DNA of 64,000 nt from Pelagicoccus sp. SDUM812002 (GTDB lineage Bacteria > Verrucomicrobiota > Verrucomicrobiia > Opitutales > Opitutaceae). The DNA is taken from contig NZ_JARXHX010000008.1 of NCBI RefSeq assembly GCF_031127835.1, forward strand, positions 186,001 through 250,000, given 5' to 3'. The notes beneath the pieces were generated by a model. The model made no database searches and was not told where the DNA came from. It saw only the letters and a program-made list of their open reading frames with translations. The position numbers and the translations under genes were made by a program. Within the stretch, counting starts at the first letter, position 1. The number at the start of each line of letters is the position of its first letter. Of this stretch, positions 8,779-16,717 are shown in pieces.

Positions 8779-9807
8779 CTAGCCCTTATTGGCGAGCTGG
8801 CCGCAGGCGGCAGCTATGTCTTGGCCGAGGGAGAAACGTCGGGTAACCGTGTATCCGGCGTCTTGCAGGCGCTCTTTGAAGGCCTCGATGGTTGGGGTGT
8901 CGGAAGGGAGGTAGGACTTGTCGAGGGAGTAGTCGGGGTTATAGGGGATAAGGTTTATGTGGGTGTCGAGACCTTTCAGGAATGCGGCAACTTCGTCAGC
9001 GGCTTCTAGGCTGTCGTTGAGGTCCTTGAACATGATGTACTCGATCATGGCGCCGGTGCCGCGAATCTCCTCTAGCTTTTCGAGCATGGAGCGGAGTTGG
9101 GACATGGGGTAGCGGTCGTTGATGGGCATCACGGCACTACGTCCCTCGTCATTGGACCCGTTTAGGCTGAGCGCGAATCCGACTTGGGGGAAGCGTCGGG
9201 CAAATTTGAGAATCAGTTCCGGTATCCCCAAAGAGGATACCGTGATGCGTTTTGGGGCGAAATCGAAGACGTTTTGGGTGGTCAGCAGTTCGAGGGCGCC
9301 CATGAGGTTCTCGTAGTTGCGCAGCGGCTCTCCCATGCCCATGAAGACGATGTTTCGGAGGTTGCGGTCTTCGGAAGCAAGGATGCGGCCAGCTTGTACG
9401 ACTTGGTCGAGGATTTCCTCGCGTTTGAGGTTGCGAAAGAAGCCCAGCTCGCCGGTTGCGCAAAAACGGCACTTTTCGGTGCAGCCCACTTGGGAGGAAA
9501 CGCAGATGCTGGTGCGTCCGGTGGCGATACGGAGGATGACGGTTTCGATCTTTTTCCCGTCCCGTGTTTCGAAGAGCAGCTTGCTGGCGCCGTCGACGTT
9601 GGAATCGATGCGGGAAACGAGTGTGAGGTAAGAGGTCTCGAAGTTGTTTTTGATGTCCTCAAGAAGGGGCTTGTCCCAGCCAATTTCTTCGAGCTGTTTG
9701 AATTCACGGAAGAGCAGGCGGTTGCTACGACGAAGCTCGCGTTCGCCCAAGCCTTTGCGGCTTAGGTGCTTCGAGAGTATCGAGATGTCGTAGAGTGAGT
9801 GTTTCAT
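8779..9807 (-). CDS. rlmN: 23S rRNA (adenine-2503-C2)-methyltransferase RlmN family
   Basis: Radical-SAM RNA methyltransferase of 342 residues. The iron-sulphur motif is CTEKCRFC (CxxxCxxC) around residue 110, followed by the family-typical GELGFFRNLKREEILDQV and the SAM-binding GMGEPL. Near the C-terminus, ACGQLA carries the cysteine used for the covalent RNA intermediate. RlmN modifies A2503 of 23S rRNA and A37 of some tRNAs in Escherichia coli; Cfr is a close relative. Genome context (single housekeeping gene) favours RlmN. The ATG at 9807 follows an AT-rich intergenic stretch. Length is slightly short for the family (350-400) but no key motif is missing. Confidence 0.9.
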   Translation of the reverse strand: MKHSLYDISILSKHLSRKGLGERELRRSNRLLFREFKQLEEIGWDKPLLEDIKNNFETSYLTLVSRIDSNVDGASKLLFETRDGKKIETVILRIATGRTSICVSSQVGCTEKCRFCATGELGFFRNLKREEILDQVVQAGRILASEDRNLRNIVFMGMGEPLRNYENLMGALELLTTQNVFDFAPKRITVSSLGIPELILKFARRFPQVGFALSLNGSNDEGRSAVMPINDRYPMSQLRSMLEKLEEIRGTGAMIEYIMFKDLNDSLEAADEVAAFLKGLDTHINLIPYNPDYSLDKSYLPSDTPTIEAFKERLQDAGYTVTRRFSLGQDIAAACGQLANKG

Positions 9808-9974
9808 GGTATTCGGTGCTTTGCGGTGCGATTTCGAGTGTGCTTGGGAATAGTTAGGAGATAGATGGGGGCAAGTTTGTTTCGAAATAGCGACGACCTC
9901 CGCTCGGGACTAATTTTATATATTCGTGGGACGAGTTTGCGAATAGTGAGCACTGCGTTTAAGTTTCTTCGAAT

Positions 9975-9993
9975 CGGAAGGAGAGGCCTTCCG
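9975..9993 (+). promoter_or_regulatory. leader hairpin before the SpoIIAA-like gene
   Basis: Perfect 7-bp inverted repeat CGGAAGG / CCTTCCG with an AGAGG loop, ending 19 bases before the ATG at 10013 and just before the AGAAGGA ribosome-binding site (10001-10007). It could shield or present the ribosome site, or be a regulator half-site pair. There is no T run, so it is not a terminator. Confidence 0.4.
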
Positions 9994-10012
9994 CGTAGAC
10001 AGAAGGATTCTC

Positions 10013-10393
10013 ATGGCTATAAAGATGCATGACTTGCAGGTCCGGACTTGGGCTGATGGCAAGATCGTTGAGGTTAAGGTTTGCGGAAAGCTGACGCAGG
10101 CAGACTGCGAGCAGTTTATCCCGGTTGTGGATGATGGGGTGGCGAGGTTCGGGCAGATTCGCTTGCTCTTCGATTGCGTTGAATTCGATGGCTGGACCTT
10201 AGATGGCCTTCTTGAGGATGCGAAGTTCGGCTTGCATCATTATAATGCAATTTTCCGCATGGCGATCGTGGGTAACAAGACCTGGGAAAAGGCAATGGCT
10301 ACCTTGTGCAAACCCTTTACCAAGGCGGACGTGAATTATTACGACTTTACCGAAATCGAGTTGGCTCGGGCCTGGTTGCGCGAGGGGACTTAA
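10013..10393 (+). CDS. SpoIIAA-like (STAS-fold) protein
   Basis: Cytoplasmic protein of 126 residues resembling the SpoIIAA-like family: an N-terminal strand pair (GKIVEVKVCGKLTQADCEQF), a central hydrophobic strand (IRLLFDCVEFDGWTLDGLLEDAKFG), then FRMAIVGNKTWEKAMATLCKPF and VNYYDFTEIELARAWL. The last motif is typical of this family, which is widespread and of uncertain role, often linked to stress or lipid/ligand binding. A good AGAAGGA ribosome site lies 5 bases before the ATG, which is unusual in this window and supports the start. It stands alone between divergent rlmN and convergent ppk2. Confidence 0.75.
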   Translation: MAIKMHDLQVRTWADGKIVEVKVCGKLTQADCEQFIPVVDDGVARFGQIRLLFDCVEFDGWTLDGLLEDAKFGLHHYNAIFRMAIVGNKTWEKAMATLCKPFTKADVNYYDFTEIELARAWLREGT

Positions 10394-10475
10394 GCTACGT
10401 CTAGATTGTATGAATAAATTGGGTACGAATAGCGATTTCACGTCGCTTTGTCCGACCCTCGTTGTCCGGCTTTAC

Positions 10476-11249
10476 TCAGAGCCTATCGGATTCGCGTTTA
10501 GCCACGAGGTAGTCGAGGTCGTAGGGGCGAATTAATTTGGGGTCCGGGTGTAGCCGTGTGCCGGTTGTGCCCTTGCCTTCGTAGTCAGACTGGGTGAGCA
10601 CGTGGCGAATCGATTCGAGGCGTGCTTTGGGTTTGTGGTTTCCGTTCACGATCACCCAAGGGGAGCTGAGGGTATGAGTGCGTTCGAACATCTTCTCCTT
10701 GTAGAAAGTGAAATCGTCCCATTTCTCTTGGGCGAGAGCGTCGACGGTGCTGAGTTTCCACTGCTTTAGGATGTCGGACTTTCGTGCTTCGAAGCGGTCG
10801 TGCTGGGCAGTGCGGTTAATGGAGAACCAGAATTTTATGATTTGGATGCCATCGTCGATGAGCATCTTCTCGATGTTGTTCACCTGCCCAATGAACTCTT
10901 CGTATTGATCCTTGGTGCAGAAGCCCATGACGGGTTCCACGACGGCCCGGTTGTACCAACTGCGGTCGAAGAAAATGATTTCGCCAGGGTTAGGGAGCCC
11001 GAGGAAGTAACGCTGGAAGAACCATTGCCCCAGCTCCTTTTCTGTCGGCTTCGGAAGGGCGATGACGCGCATGGCCCGCGGGTTGAGATGGCGGGTGAAA
11101 TGGCGGATGGCGCCGCCTTTTCCAGCGGCGTCGCGCCCTTCGAAAATGATCAGCAGCCGCTTGTTGTTGTTGGCGATGTCTTGCTGCAGGAGGACGAGCT
11201 CGCGTTGTAGGTCTTGGAGTTCGGCTTGGTATTCGGGCGAATCTTTCAT
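10476..11249 (-). CDS. ppk2: polyphosphate kinase 2 (PPK2) family protein
   Basis: Cytosolic nucleotide-polyphosphate phosphotransferase. Walker A is FEGRDAAGKGG near residue 37, Walker B FFDRSWYNRAVVE, and the lid arginines sit in HDRFEARKSD, all as in single-domain PPK2. Such enzymes use polyphosphate to phosphorylate ADP/GDP or AMP; which class applies cannot be settled here. The ATG at 11249 gives 257 residues; another in-frame ATG at 11303 gives 275, and the frame stays open into the upstream GH5 gene. Neither start has a clear ribosome site, so the N-terminus is uncertain. It lies downstream of the GH5 gene on the same strand with a gap of 64-118 bases, so co-transcription is possible. 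Confidence 0.87.
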   Translation of the reverse strand: MKDSPEYQAELQDLQRELVLLQQDIANNNKRLLIIFEGRDAAGKGGAIRHFTRHLNPRAMRVIALPKPTEKELGQWFFQRYFLGLPNPGEIIFFDRSWYNRAVVEPVMGFCTKDQYEEFIGQVNNIEKMLIDDGIQIIKFWFSINRTAQHDRFEARKSDILKQWKLSTVDALAQEKWDDFTFYKEKMFERTHTLSSPWVIVNGNHKPKARLESIRHVLTQSDYEGKGTTGTRLHPDPKLIRPYDLDYLVAKRESDRL

Positions 11250-11367
11250 GGGCAAAATGCGGATCGAATAGACTTCGCTCGGCTGCTGCTGGCAACAATA
11301 CATTCGATCGACGGGTGACAGTTCCGCGCCGATCAGAGCATCAAGGCGACGCTTGAATCTGGGTGGT

Positions 11368-12528
11368 CTAGACCTTTCGCAGTAGCTCGAGAAGCTTGCG
11401 GTCGAGCTTATGCCCGTACCAGTCTTCGTAATCCACGTCGGAGCGTCCGGAGTCAAGGATGCCGAAGTCGCCGTGCATTTCCCAAAGCGCGAAGCCGATG
11501 TCTCGCTCCGCGAGCACGCTAAGTACGTCTCCGAACCAGGCTAGAAATACGTCGTGTGGAGTTTCGTTGTAGCAACCACATTCGCCGCAGTGCACGCCGA
11601 CAGCTTGGTCTTGTAGGTCGAACCAATGCTTGTAGAATTCTTCGAGGGCTCTCCGGTTGGCCCCGGGGCCGTCGGGCCATTTAGGGGGAGGCAGATTCTC
11701 TGTGTCTTTGTAGACCCACGGCGCTTTGTGGTGGGAGATATCGAAAGGGAAATAGCCGCGGCAGCTTTGGGCGATATCCAGGTCGGCGAGCTCGGGTACG
11801 GCGACGTGTCCACCATTGTTCCCATCGGCTACGATAAGGTGGTCGGGGGCGTGTTGACGGATACTTTGCACTGCAGCCTTAGCAACCCGATGGTACGTTT
11901 CCGGTGGCACAGTTTCACGTTTGCCGTGCTGGTCGTTCATGTCCTCGCGCAGGGATGGCTCGTTGAGGAGATCGAAGCTGATGAGCTGCTTCGAAAGGCC
12001 GCTGTAGCGATTGCTCCACATGCCCCAGTGGTGGCAAAAAGCATCAAGGGCGGCTTGGTCGGTCCAGAGATTGTAGGGTTCATGGAAGCCAGCATTGATA
12101 CAGTAGCCTGGGGCTCGGTGGAGGTTTAGGCTGACATGCAGGCCGTATTTGTGGGCCTTTTCGATAATGGCATCGACTTCCGCTACCTTCTTTTCGGAAA
12201 ACTCATAGACCTCGTCCGGAGTGATATCTCTATCGTAATCTATGTCTAGGAAATATGGATACGCCATGGGTATGCGCACGAAGTCGAATCCCCAGTCTCG
12301 CATCCACTTGAAACTCTCTTCTGCGGTCTTCGGTCGGCCTTCCTGAGGGTTAGGCACAAAGAAATCGAGGAAATTGAAGCCTTTCCATTTCGGCAGGGAT
12401 TGATGGAGCGGTTTCGTTTGCATAGTCGTTTCGGCGGACGCGAGAGCTCGAGAGGTGATACCGGCAGCCGCGAGACCGACGGCTGATTTCCTAATGAAGT
12501 CTCTTCTAGGGATAGGGGCAGAGCTCAT
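11368..12528 (-). CDS. Tat-exported glycoside hydrolase family 5 (cellulase-like)
   Basis: Secreted (beta/alpha)8 hydrolase of 386 residues. A twin-arginine signal (RRDFIRKSAVGLAAAG) lies at residues 8-23. GH5-type landmarks are FDFVRIPMAYPYF, LHVSLNLHRAPGYC, the acid/base glutamate in FDLLNEPS and a likely nucleophile glutamate in GVHCGECG, where GEFG is more common. The C-terminus reads FALWEMHGDFGILDSGR. Family members cleave beta-1,4-glucans, mannans or related polymers; the substrate cannot be read from sequence. The Tat signal implies folding or cofactor loading before export, unusual for GH5. It is the first gene of a possible two-gene unit with ppk2. Confidence 0.85.
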   Translation of the reverse strand: MSSAPIPRRDFIRKSAVGLAAAGITSRALASAETTMQTKPLHQSLPKWKGFNFLDFFVPNPQEGRPKTAEESFKWMRDWGFDFVRIPMAYPYFLDIDYDRDITPDEVYEFSEKKVAEVDAIIEKAHKYGLHVSLNLHRAPGYCINAGFHEPYNLWTDQAALDAFCHHWGMWSNRYSGLSKQLISFDLLNEPSLREDMNDQHGKRETVPPETYHRVAKAAVQSIRQHAPDHLIVADGNNGGHVAVPELADLDIAQSCRGYFPFDISHHKAPWVYKDTENLPPPKWPDGPGANRRALEEFYKHWFDLQDQAVGVHCGECGCYNETPHDVFLAWFGDVLSVLAERDIGFALWEMHGDFGILDSGRSDVDYEDWYGHKLDRKLLELLRKV

Positions 12529-12788
12529 GCTGTGAACGGGTAGAAAGTTATAGTTTATAGCGTCTTTTCACCTTTTGAGATTCGGGACTGGAAGGCAAAT
12601 CTCATCGTGCGATCAGCGCTCTCTATCTCATATTTCATAGTGCTGAGTCCGAATTGATCGGATGAGTCTGTGCTGGGCGCTCCGTAACTCTTTGACGAAT
12701 ACGGCCACTGTGACTCTTCCATCGAGCACTCGGAAAGGGTGGTGGCGAGAGTTGACCTTAGGAGGATAGCGATATTTCTTTTCGCTCT

Positions 12789-13202
12789 ATGAACGATTAC
12801 CTTAGTGCTTTGGCTGGAGGAGTACTGCTGGGAGGCACGGCTCTGTTTTTGCGTTTGGCGCTAGGATATCCTCTAGGAATTTCAGGCTTTTTGAGTAAAG
12901 CCTTAAGCTTCAAGCTTACGGTTGCGGGATGGCGGCTGAGTTTCTTGGCTGGAATGCTTTTAGCGGCCCTTTCTCTGAACTGGATTTACCCCTCAGCGAT
13001 CTCGGAGCCATTGAGCGCCGATCTGTGGGTCTTAGGCTTAGCAGCCTTGCTGGTCGGAGGCGGAGCAAGGATAGCGGGAGGTTGCACGAGCGGTCACAGC
13101 TTGTGTGGCATGGGTAATCTGGATCTCGATTCCGTAGTTGCGACCGTAATCTTTATCGTATCGGGTGCGGTTGCAGTCCTCGTAATGGGAGGAACTTCAT
13201 AA
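12789..13202 (+). CDS. YeeE/YedE family sulphur-transport membrane protein, N-terminal half
   Basis: Integral membrane protein of 137 residues with about four hydrophobic segments. The signature ARIAGGCTSGHSLCG, with its conserved cysteine, marks the YeeE/YedE (TsuA-like) family, which imports thiosulphate or related sulphur species. The family occurs either as one long protein or as two half-length genes; this is the split form. Its stop codon overlaps the start of the next gene (TAATG), so translation is coupled. No rhodanese or sulphur regulator lies beside it, unlike in many genomes. Confidence 0.85.
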   Translation: MNDYLSALAGGVLLGGTALFLRLALGYPLGISGFLSKALSFKLTVAGWRLSFLAGMLLAALSLNWIYPSAISEPLSADLWVLGLAALLVGGGARIAGGCTSGHSLCGMGNLDLDSVVATVIFIVSGAVAVLVMGGTS

Positions 13203-13621
13203 TGAAACAGAACGTTTTCGCTTTCCTTGCTGGCGTGGTATTTGCTCTAGGCCTAGGCGTTTCGGGGATGTCGCAACCGTCTAAGGTGCGTGGTTTCTTA
13301 GACTTCTTTGGTGATTGGGATATAACGCTGCTCTTTGTTTTGGGGCCAGCTGTGTGTATTTATCTCTTGGGTACGCGAATAGCTGCTTGGGTTTCGCCGG
13401 AACGTTTCAGAGTAAGTTCTGATCCGGAGCGGATGGGCGTGCGTTTTTTCTCTGGCTGTATCCTTTTTGGGATCGGCTGGGGGATGGTCGGGCTATGCCC
13501 TGGACCGTCGATTGTGATCTTGGGGCAAGGCTCGTTTCCCACGGTGCTCTTCTTCCTGTTTGTTCTGTTGGGGATCTATGGAGCGGACCGGGTATTAGCT
13601 GGCCTTAGCGGCGAAAAGTGA
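13202..13621 (+). CDS. YeeE/YedE family (DUF6691-type) membrane protein, C-terminal half
   Basis: Partner half of 139 residues with four hydrophobic segments. It starts AFLAGVVFALGLGVSGMSQPSKVRGFLDF, typical of the second half of split YeeE/YedE pairs, and contains the second cysteine signature GLCPGPSIV. It probably forms one channel with the preceding protein for uptake of thiosulphate-like anions. The last 17 bases overlap the 3' end of the convergent lpxR-like gene, leaving no room for a terminator between them. Confidence 0.85.
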   Translation: MKQNVFAFLAGVVFALGLGVSGMSQPSKVRGFLDFFGDWDITLLFVLGPAVCIYLLGTRIAAWVSPERFRVSSDPERMGVRFFSGCILFGIGWGMVGLCPGPSIVILGQGSFPTVLFFLFVLLGIYGADRVLAGLSGEK

Positions 13622-14597
13622 GGCTAACGGAGGCGAAGCTTTGGCCTCCTTCTTGTTCTCGGAATTCCTCGCTGCGGTAAATCATCAAAGCCGAGAGTTT
13701 GAATCCAGGTTTCGAATACGATAAACCAGTTTCTACCTCTTGGACCCAAGGATTGCGAGTGACGCTGTGACTTCTGCCATTTGAGTTTCCGTCGATGAAC
13801 AGGTTTTGAGCGACGTAGCTCATTTTGCCCCCGAGTACCCAGTAAACCCGCGACGGACGTAGTTCTTTAGGTACCGCGAGATAAGGAGCCCGCGGGGTGA
13901 CGCCAGTTGCGGGAGAGCCTATTCTATCAAAGGAATGAGCGATGTCGGGCCTTTTGCCGAAACGGATTTGAAAACCTTGGCTTAGGCTGCTGTCAATATT
14001 TCCTAACGAAACGCGATTGCTTTCGGAGAATTGTAAATTCAGTTCATCCCCCAGCTGCCAGTCGATGTGAGTCTTACTGCGGCTGTGTTCAATCGCGTAT
14101 CCGAATTCATCAGATAGCTGGTTGTGCCACCCCAGCGGCATACGGTCGTCTATCAACTCGTGCACGGCCCGCTGGATATCTTCGGCGAAGGAGCTGGGTC
14201 CGACTAAACCGAGCGTGAGTTGCCAAGACTTGAGCGAATTGTAAGTGCTCTTGTGGGTGCCGTATCGAAGGTAGCTCCATCCTGCGTAAGGCCGGTCGTC
14301 CTTTACGATTTCTTCGGCAACGAGGTTTTCAGGAGTGAAGATGAGCTGTCCGAGGGCGAGCGTAGTGTGGTAGCTCGCGCTCTCGTTGGGCTTGTTATAC
14401 GGTCTGTATGCAAAGTCGAATTCGGTGCCAGCGGTGTAGCGGGAATCAGTTCCGGCAGGAGCATCGTTTTCCATACGGATCGTGAAGGAATCGATCTCGC
14501 GGTCGGCTTCAAGCGTGGTGCCAACGAGTATAGTTAGCAGGAGAGCGGTCCCGCGGATCAGCTGGCGCGTCTTCAATCTGACTGTGCTAATAGTCAT
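13605..14597 (-). CDS. LpxR-family outer membrane lipid A deacylase (DUF2219)
   Basis: Beta-barrel protein of 330 residues with a signal peptide (residues ~15-30). It has the family landmarks RMENDAP, TDSRYTAGTEFDF and DDRPYAGWSYLRYG, then WHNQLSDEFGYAIEHSRS, and ends in an aromatic-rich barrel strand (SFASVSLTFRR). In Salmonella LpxR removes the 3'-acyloxyacyl chain of lipid A using calcium with conserved Asn, Asp, Thr and His residues; the Asn/Asp and Thr are visible in END and TDS. Many bacteria carry uncharacterised members, so activity is inferred. Its 3' end overlaps the convergent membrane gene. Confidence 0.82.
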   Translation of the reverse strand: MTISTVRLKTRQLIRGTALLLTILVGTTLEADREIDSFTIRMENDAPAGTDSRYTAGTEFDFAYRPYNKPNESASYHTTLALGQLIFTPENLVAEEIVKDDRPYAGWSYLRYGTHKSTYNSLKSWQLTLGLVGPSSFAEDIQRAVHELIDDRMPLGWHNQLSDEFGYAIEHSRSKTHIDWQLGDELNLQFSESNRVSLGNIDSSLSQGFQIRFGKRPDIAHSFDRIGSPATGVTPRAPYLAVPKELRPSRVYWVLGGKMSYVAQNLFIDGNSNGRSHSVTRNPWVQEVETGLSYSKPGFKLSALMIYRSEEFREQEGGQSFASVSLTFRR

Positions 14598-14720
14598 TTG
14601 ATTAAGCTTAAGTTAGGCTTGCTGCAGGGCGTGCCCCGTTTCTTGGCAAGGCTCCGCCCCTGACAGCAGGATTTGCTGTAGACCTCTTAAAGTGGATGTC
14701 GGTTTCGTTTCGTTGCGGCG

Positions 14721-15239
14721 TTACACCGCTACAGCCAATTCGGCTTCTTCCTCTTGCACTTCGTTGAACTCGGACTCGAAGTGCTTGTGCAGTTTCTTGC
14801 GAGCTCGGTGCGTGTGGCTGAGGATGGTGCCGCGTGGCACACCGGTACGCTCCGCGATTTCGGAAGCGGTATAGCCTTCGACTACGTTCATCTTCAGGTA
14901 GGTGCGCTCGTTATCACTGAGCACGCTGAGAAGCGAATCGATGTCGGTATTGGCTCCGAAGCTTTGTTCGCGACCGATGGCGAAGTCGCGATCCTCAAGT
15001 GAGTCAAACTGTACGATCTTGGCCCGGCGAACGCCGTCTATGAAAAGGTTGCGGATAGCTCGGTAGAGCAGGCGTCGGTCCGTGACCTCGCCGTACTTTT
15101 GCACCAGCTTGAGCCAAGCCTGCTGGGCGAGATCCTCGGCGTCGTGGGTGTTGCGAGTGAACCCGTAGGCGTAGTTCCGTCCTTGGCGGATGAGTTCTGA
15201 CGCGGACTGGATAGGAGAGGATTCGATGTTGGACTTCAT
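14721..15239 (-). CDS. ECF-type RNA polymerase sigma factor
   Basis: Sigma-70 family regulator of 172 residues. Region 2 reads YGFTRNTHDAEDLAQQAWLKLV, followed by RAIRNLFIDGVRR; region 4 has the helix-turn-helix EIAERTGVPRGTILSHTHRARKKL. The acidic tail (VQEEEAELAVAV) after region 4 is unusual and might act in autoinhibition. No anti-sigma gene adjoins it, in contrast with the second sigma gene at 26074. The promoter region contains the palindrome CGACCGGTCG at 15281-15290. The regulon is unknown. Confidence 0.85.
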   Translation of the reverse strand: MKSNIESSPIQSASELIRQGRNYAYGFTRNTHDAEDLAQQAWLKLVQKYGEVTDRRLLYRAIRNLFIDGVRRAKIVQFDSLEDRDFAIGREQSFGANTDIDSLLSVLSDNERTYLKMNVVEGYTASEIAERTGVPRGTILSHTHRARKKLHKHFESEFNEVQEEEAELAVAV

Positions 15240-15280
15240 GGCAATTCGTTGGCTTGTGTTTGAATTTGTAACAGATAAAG

Positions 15281-15296
15281 CGACCGGTCGGTCGGT
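15281..15296. promoter_or_regulatory. GACCGGTC-type palindrome, candidate TetR-family operator
   Basis: A perfect 10-bp palindrome CGACCGGTCG followed directly by another GTCGGT half-site, 41 bases before the sigma-factor ATG. GACC/GGTC dyads are typical operators for TetR-family repressors, and a TetR gene lies about 0.9 kb away. The rest of 15300-15520 shows no gene or repeat. Confidence 0.35.
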
Positions 15297-15522
15297 TTGA
15301 TTGCCGATAGTTTTCGAAAAACTAAAAAAGTGCTAGGAAAATGTTTGAGACGTTTGGGTTACGGATGGTTAAAGTGTTGTTATTGAGAATCATGTGGGTT
15401 TTTTAAAGTGATGGAGACGTTTGTTGCAGATGACTGAGCAGGGAGGAGGTCCGGGGAACACTGGCTTGTTTTAACCCACGCCCTGCAGGAATGGGAGACT
15501 CTCGGTGGCATGCGACAGACAC

Positions 15523-15554
15523 AAAAAAGCGGCACTCCTGATTGAGATGCCGCT
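15523..15554 (-). terminator. intrinsic terminator of the tlpA-like gene
   Basis: Read on the minus strand, a 7-bp stem AGCGGCA / TGCCGCT with a 13-base loop is followed by six T. It lies 25 bases after the stop of the thioredoxin-like gene. Confidence 0.75.
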
Positions 15555-15578
15555 CGGGATAATGCGATATTGAACCGC

Positions 15579-16070
15579 CTAGTTTGAGGAGAGCAGCTCT
15601 TCAACCTTACTCGTGGTGAGGTAGGCGGGATGGCCTTTGTAGACGACGATGCCTTCTGGATCCATAAGAACGACATGAGGGATGCTGCGTATTTCGAAGA
15701 AGCCCGCCATGCGGCTCGAGGGGTCGAGGGCGCTGTAGTATTCCATTTCAGGGGATTTCATTGACTCAACCTTTTGGCGGGACTCATTGGATAAGCCGAC
15801 GATAGTTAGCCGATCTTGAAACTCTGTGTGCAGCTCATTCATGTGGGGAATGGCTCGGATACAGGGCCCGCACCATGTCGCCCAAAAGTCGACGAGCAGG
15901 TACTTTCCCTCCATTTCAGGCTTTTCGGAAATCCACTCTTGAGCGTGGAATTCGGGACCGGGTTTGCCGATGAAAGCGTCGGCGTCCGAAGCGGCGCTCG
16001 GTTTGCTCTGGAAGGCGATGACGCTGACGATGCCAACGAGGAGCAGGAAAGGGATGGTAGTATTCTTCAC
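15579..16070 (-). CDS. TlpA/ResA-like thiol-disulphide oxidoreductase
   Basis: Membrane-anchored or secreted thioredoxin-fold protein of 163 residues. An N-terminal hydrophobic segment (residues ~5-20) precedes the domain. The active site is WCGPC in VDFWATWCGPCIRAIPHM, with the cis-proline in RSIPHVVLMD. Such proteins reduce periplasmic disulphides, for example in cytochrome c maturation. A role with the c-type cytochromes at 57-63 kb is possible but they are 41 kb away. It lies 74 bases downstream of the TetR gene on the same strand, so the two may be co-transcribed. Confidence 0.87.
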   Translation of the reverse strand: MKNTTIPFLLLVGIVSVIAFQSKPSAASDADAFIGKPGPEFHAQEWISEKPEMEGKYLLVDFWATWCGPCIRAIPHMNELHTEFQDRLTIVGLSNESRQKVESMKSPEMEYYSALDPSSRMAGFFEIRSIPHVVLMDPEGIVVYKGHPAYLTTSKVEELLSSN

Positions 16071-16144
16071 GGCCTGAAAGGGGGTAGGAGTCTTATTTTC
16101 TCCGAGACCGCCTGCTCTGGGAGAAGTTTCGCGGCCTTGAGTTC

Positions 16145-16717
16145 TTATTCGGCGAGGATTTTCTCCACCTGCCTTTTCGCTATTTCGATGGGACCGATTC
16201 TACAGAAGTTTTGAGCGGCCACCGTGGCGCCTTCGGAGAGGAGGTAGATGGCTCCGGCGCGTTGCTCCCGGTCTGCGTCGCTAGCGTTGGGCAAGTGTTG
16301 GTCGACAAGAGTACGGATAAAGGCGAGGAACTCTTTCTTGTATCCGCGAATGGCTTGTCGCATGGGGCAGCCCAGCTCGGGAGTTTCGGCAAGCATGTTG
16401 AGCATGGCGCAGCCACGGTAGCTGCAGGCTTCGGCGGCCTTTGCCTGGTAGTCGAAAAGGGCGACCAGCTTGCGAGCTGGGTCTTCGCTGAACTGCTCGA
16501 GGTAGGAATTGCGGCAAGCTATCCATTTTTCGCTGCCACGTTGTAGCCATTCGAGTCCGAGCTCCTCCTTCGATTTGAAATGGGAGTAGAAAGTTCCTTT
16601 GGCAATGTCGGCAGCCTCGATGATCTGCTTGATGCCAGTCACGTGGTAGCCTTGCTCGAAGAAGAGCTTAGAGGCGACCTCGATGATTTGGGTCTTTCTG
16701 TTGGTTTTTTCAGTCAT
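16145..16717 (-). CDS. TetR/AcrR-family transcriptional regulator
   Basis: Repressor-type protein of 190 residues. The N-terminal helix-turn-helix domain (residues ~8-55) reads KTQIIEVASKLFFEQGYHVTGIKQII then AKGTFYSHFKSKEEL, matching the TetR/AcrR signature. The C-terminal helical domain has a cysteine-rich stretch (CSYRGCAML, ELGCPM), a pattern shared with the AcuR/NemR-like branch that can sense electrophiles through cysteines. It precedes the thioredoxin-like gene on the same strand. Its operator is not certain; the nearest GACCGGTC dyad is at 15281. Confidence 0.85.
   Translation of the reverse strand: MTEKTNRKTQIIEVASKLFFEQGYHVTGIKQIIEAADIAKGTFYSHFKSKEELGLEWLQRGSEKWIACRNSYLEQFSEDPARKLVALFDYQAKAAEACSYRGCAMLNMLAETPELGCPMRQAIRGYKKEFLAFIRTLVDQHLPNASDADREQRAGAIYLLSEGATVAAQNFCRIGPIEIAKRQVEKILAE

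Noticed and set aside
9184-9765. 193-codon plus-strand frame over rlmN
   Set aside because: rlmN carries clear radical-SAM motifs on the minus strand; this frame has none.
11250-11456. N-terminal extension of the PPK2 frame overlapping the GH5 gene
   Set aside because: The extension does not look like PPK2 sequence and overlaps the end of a well-supported gene; starts at 11303 or 11249 are more likely.
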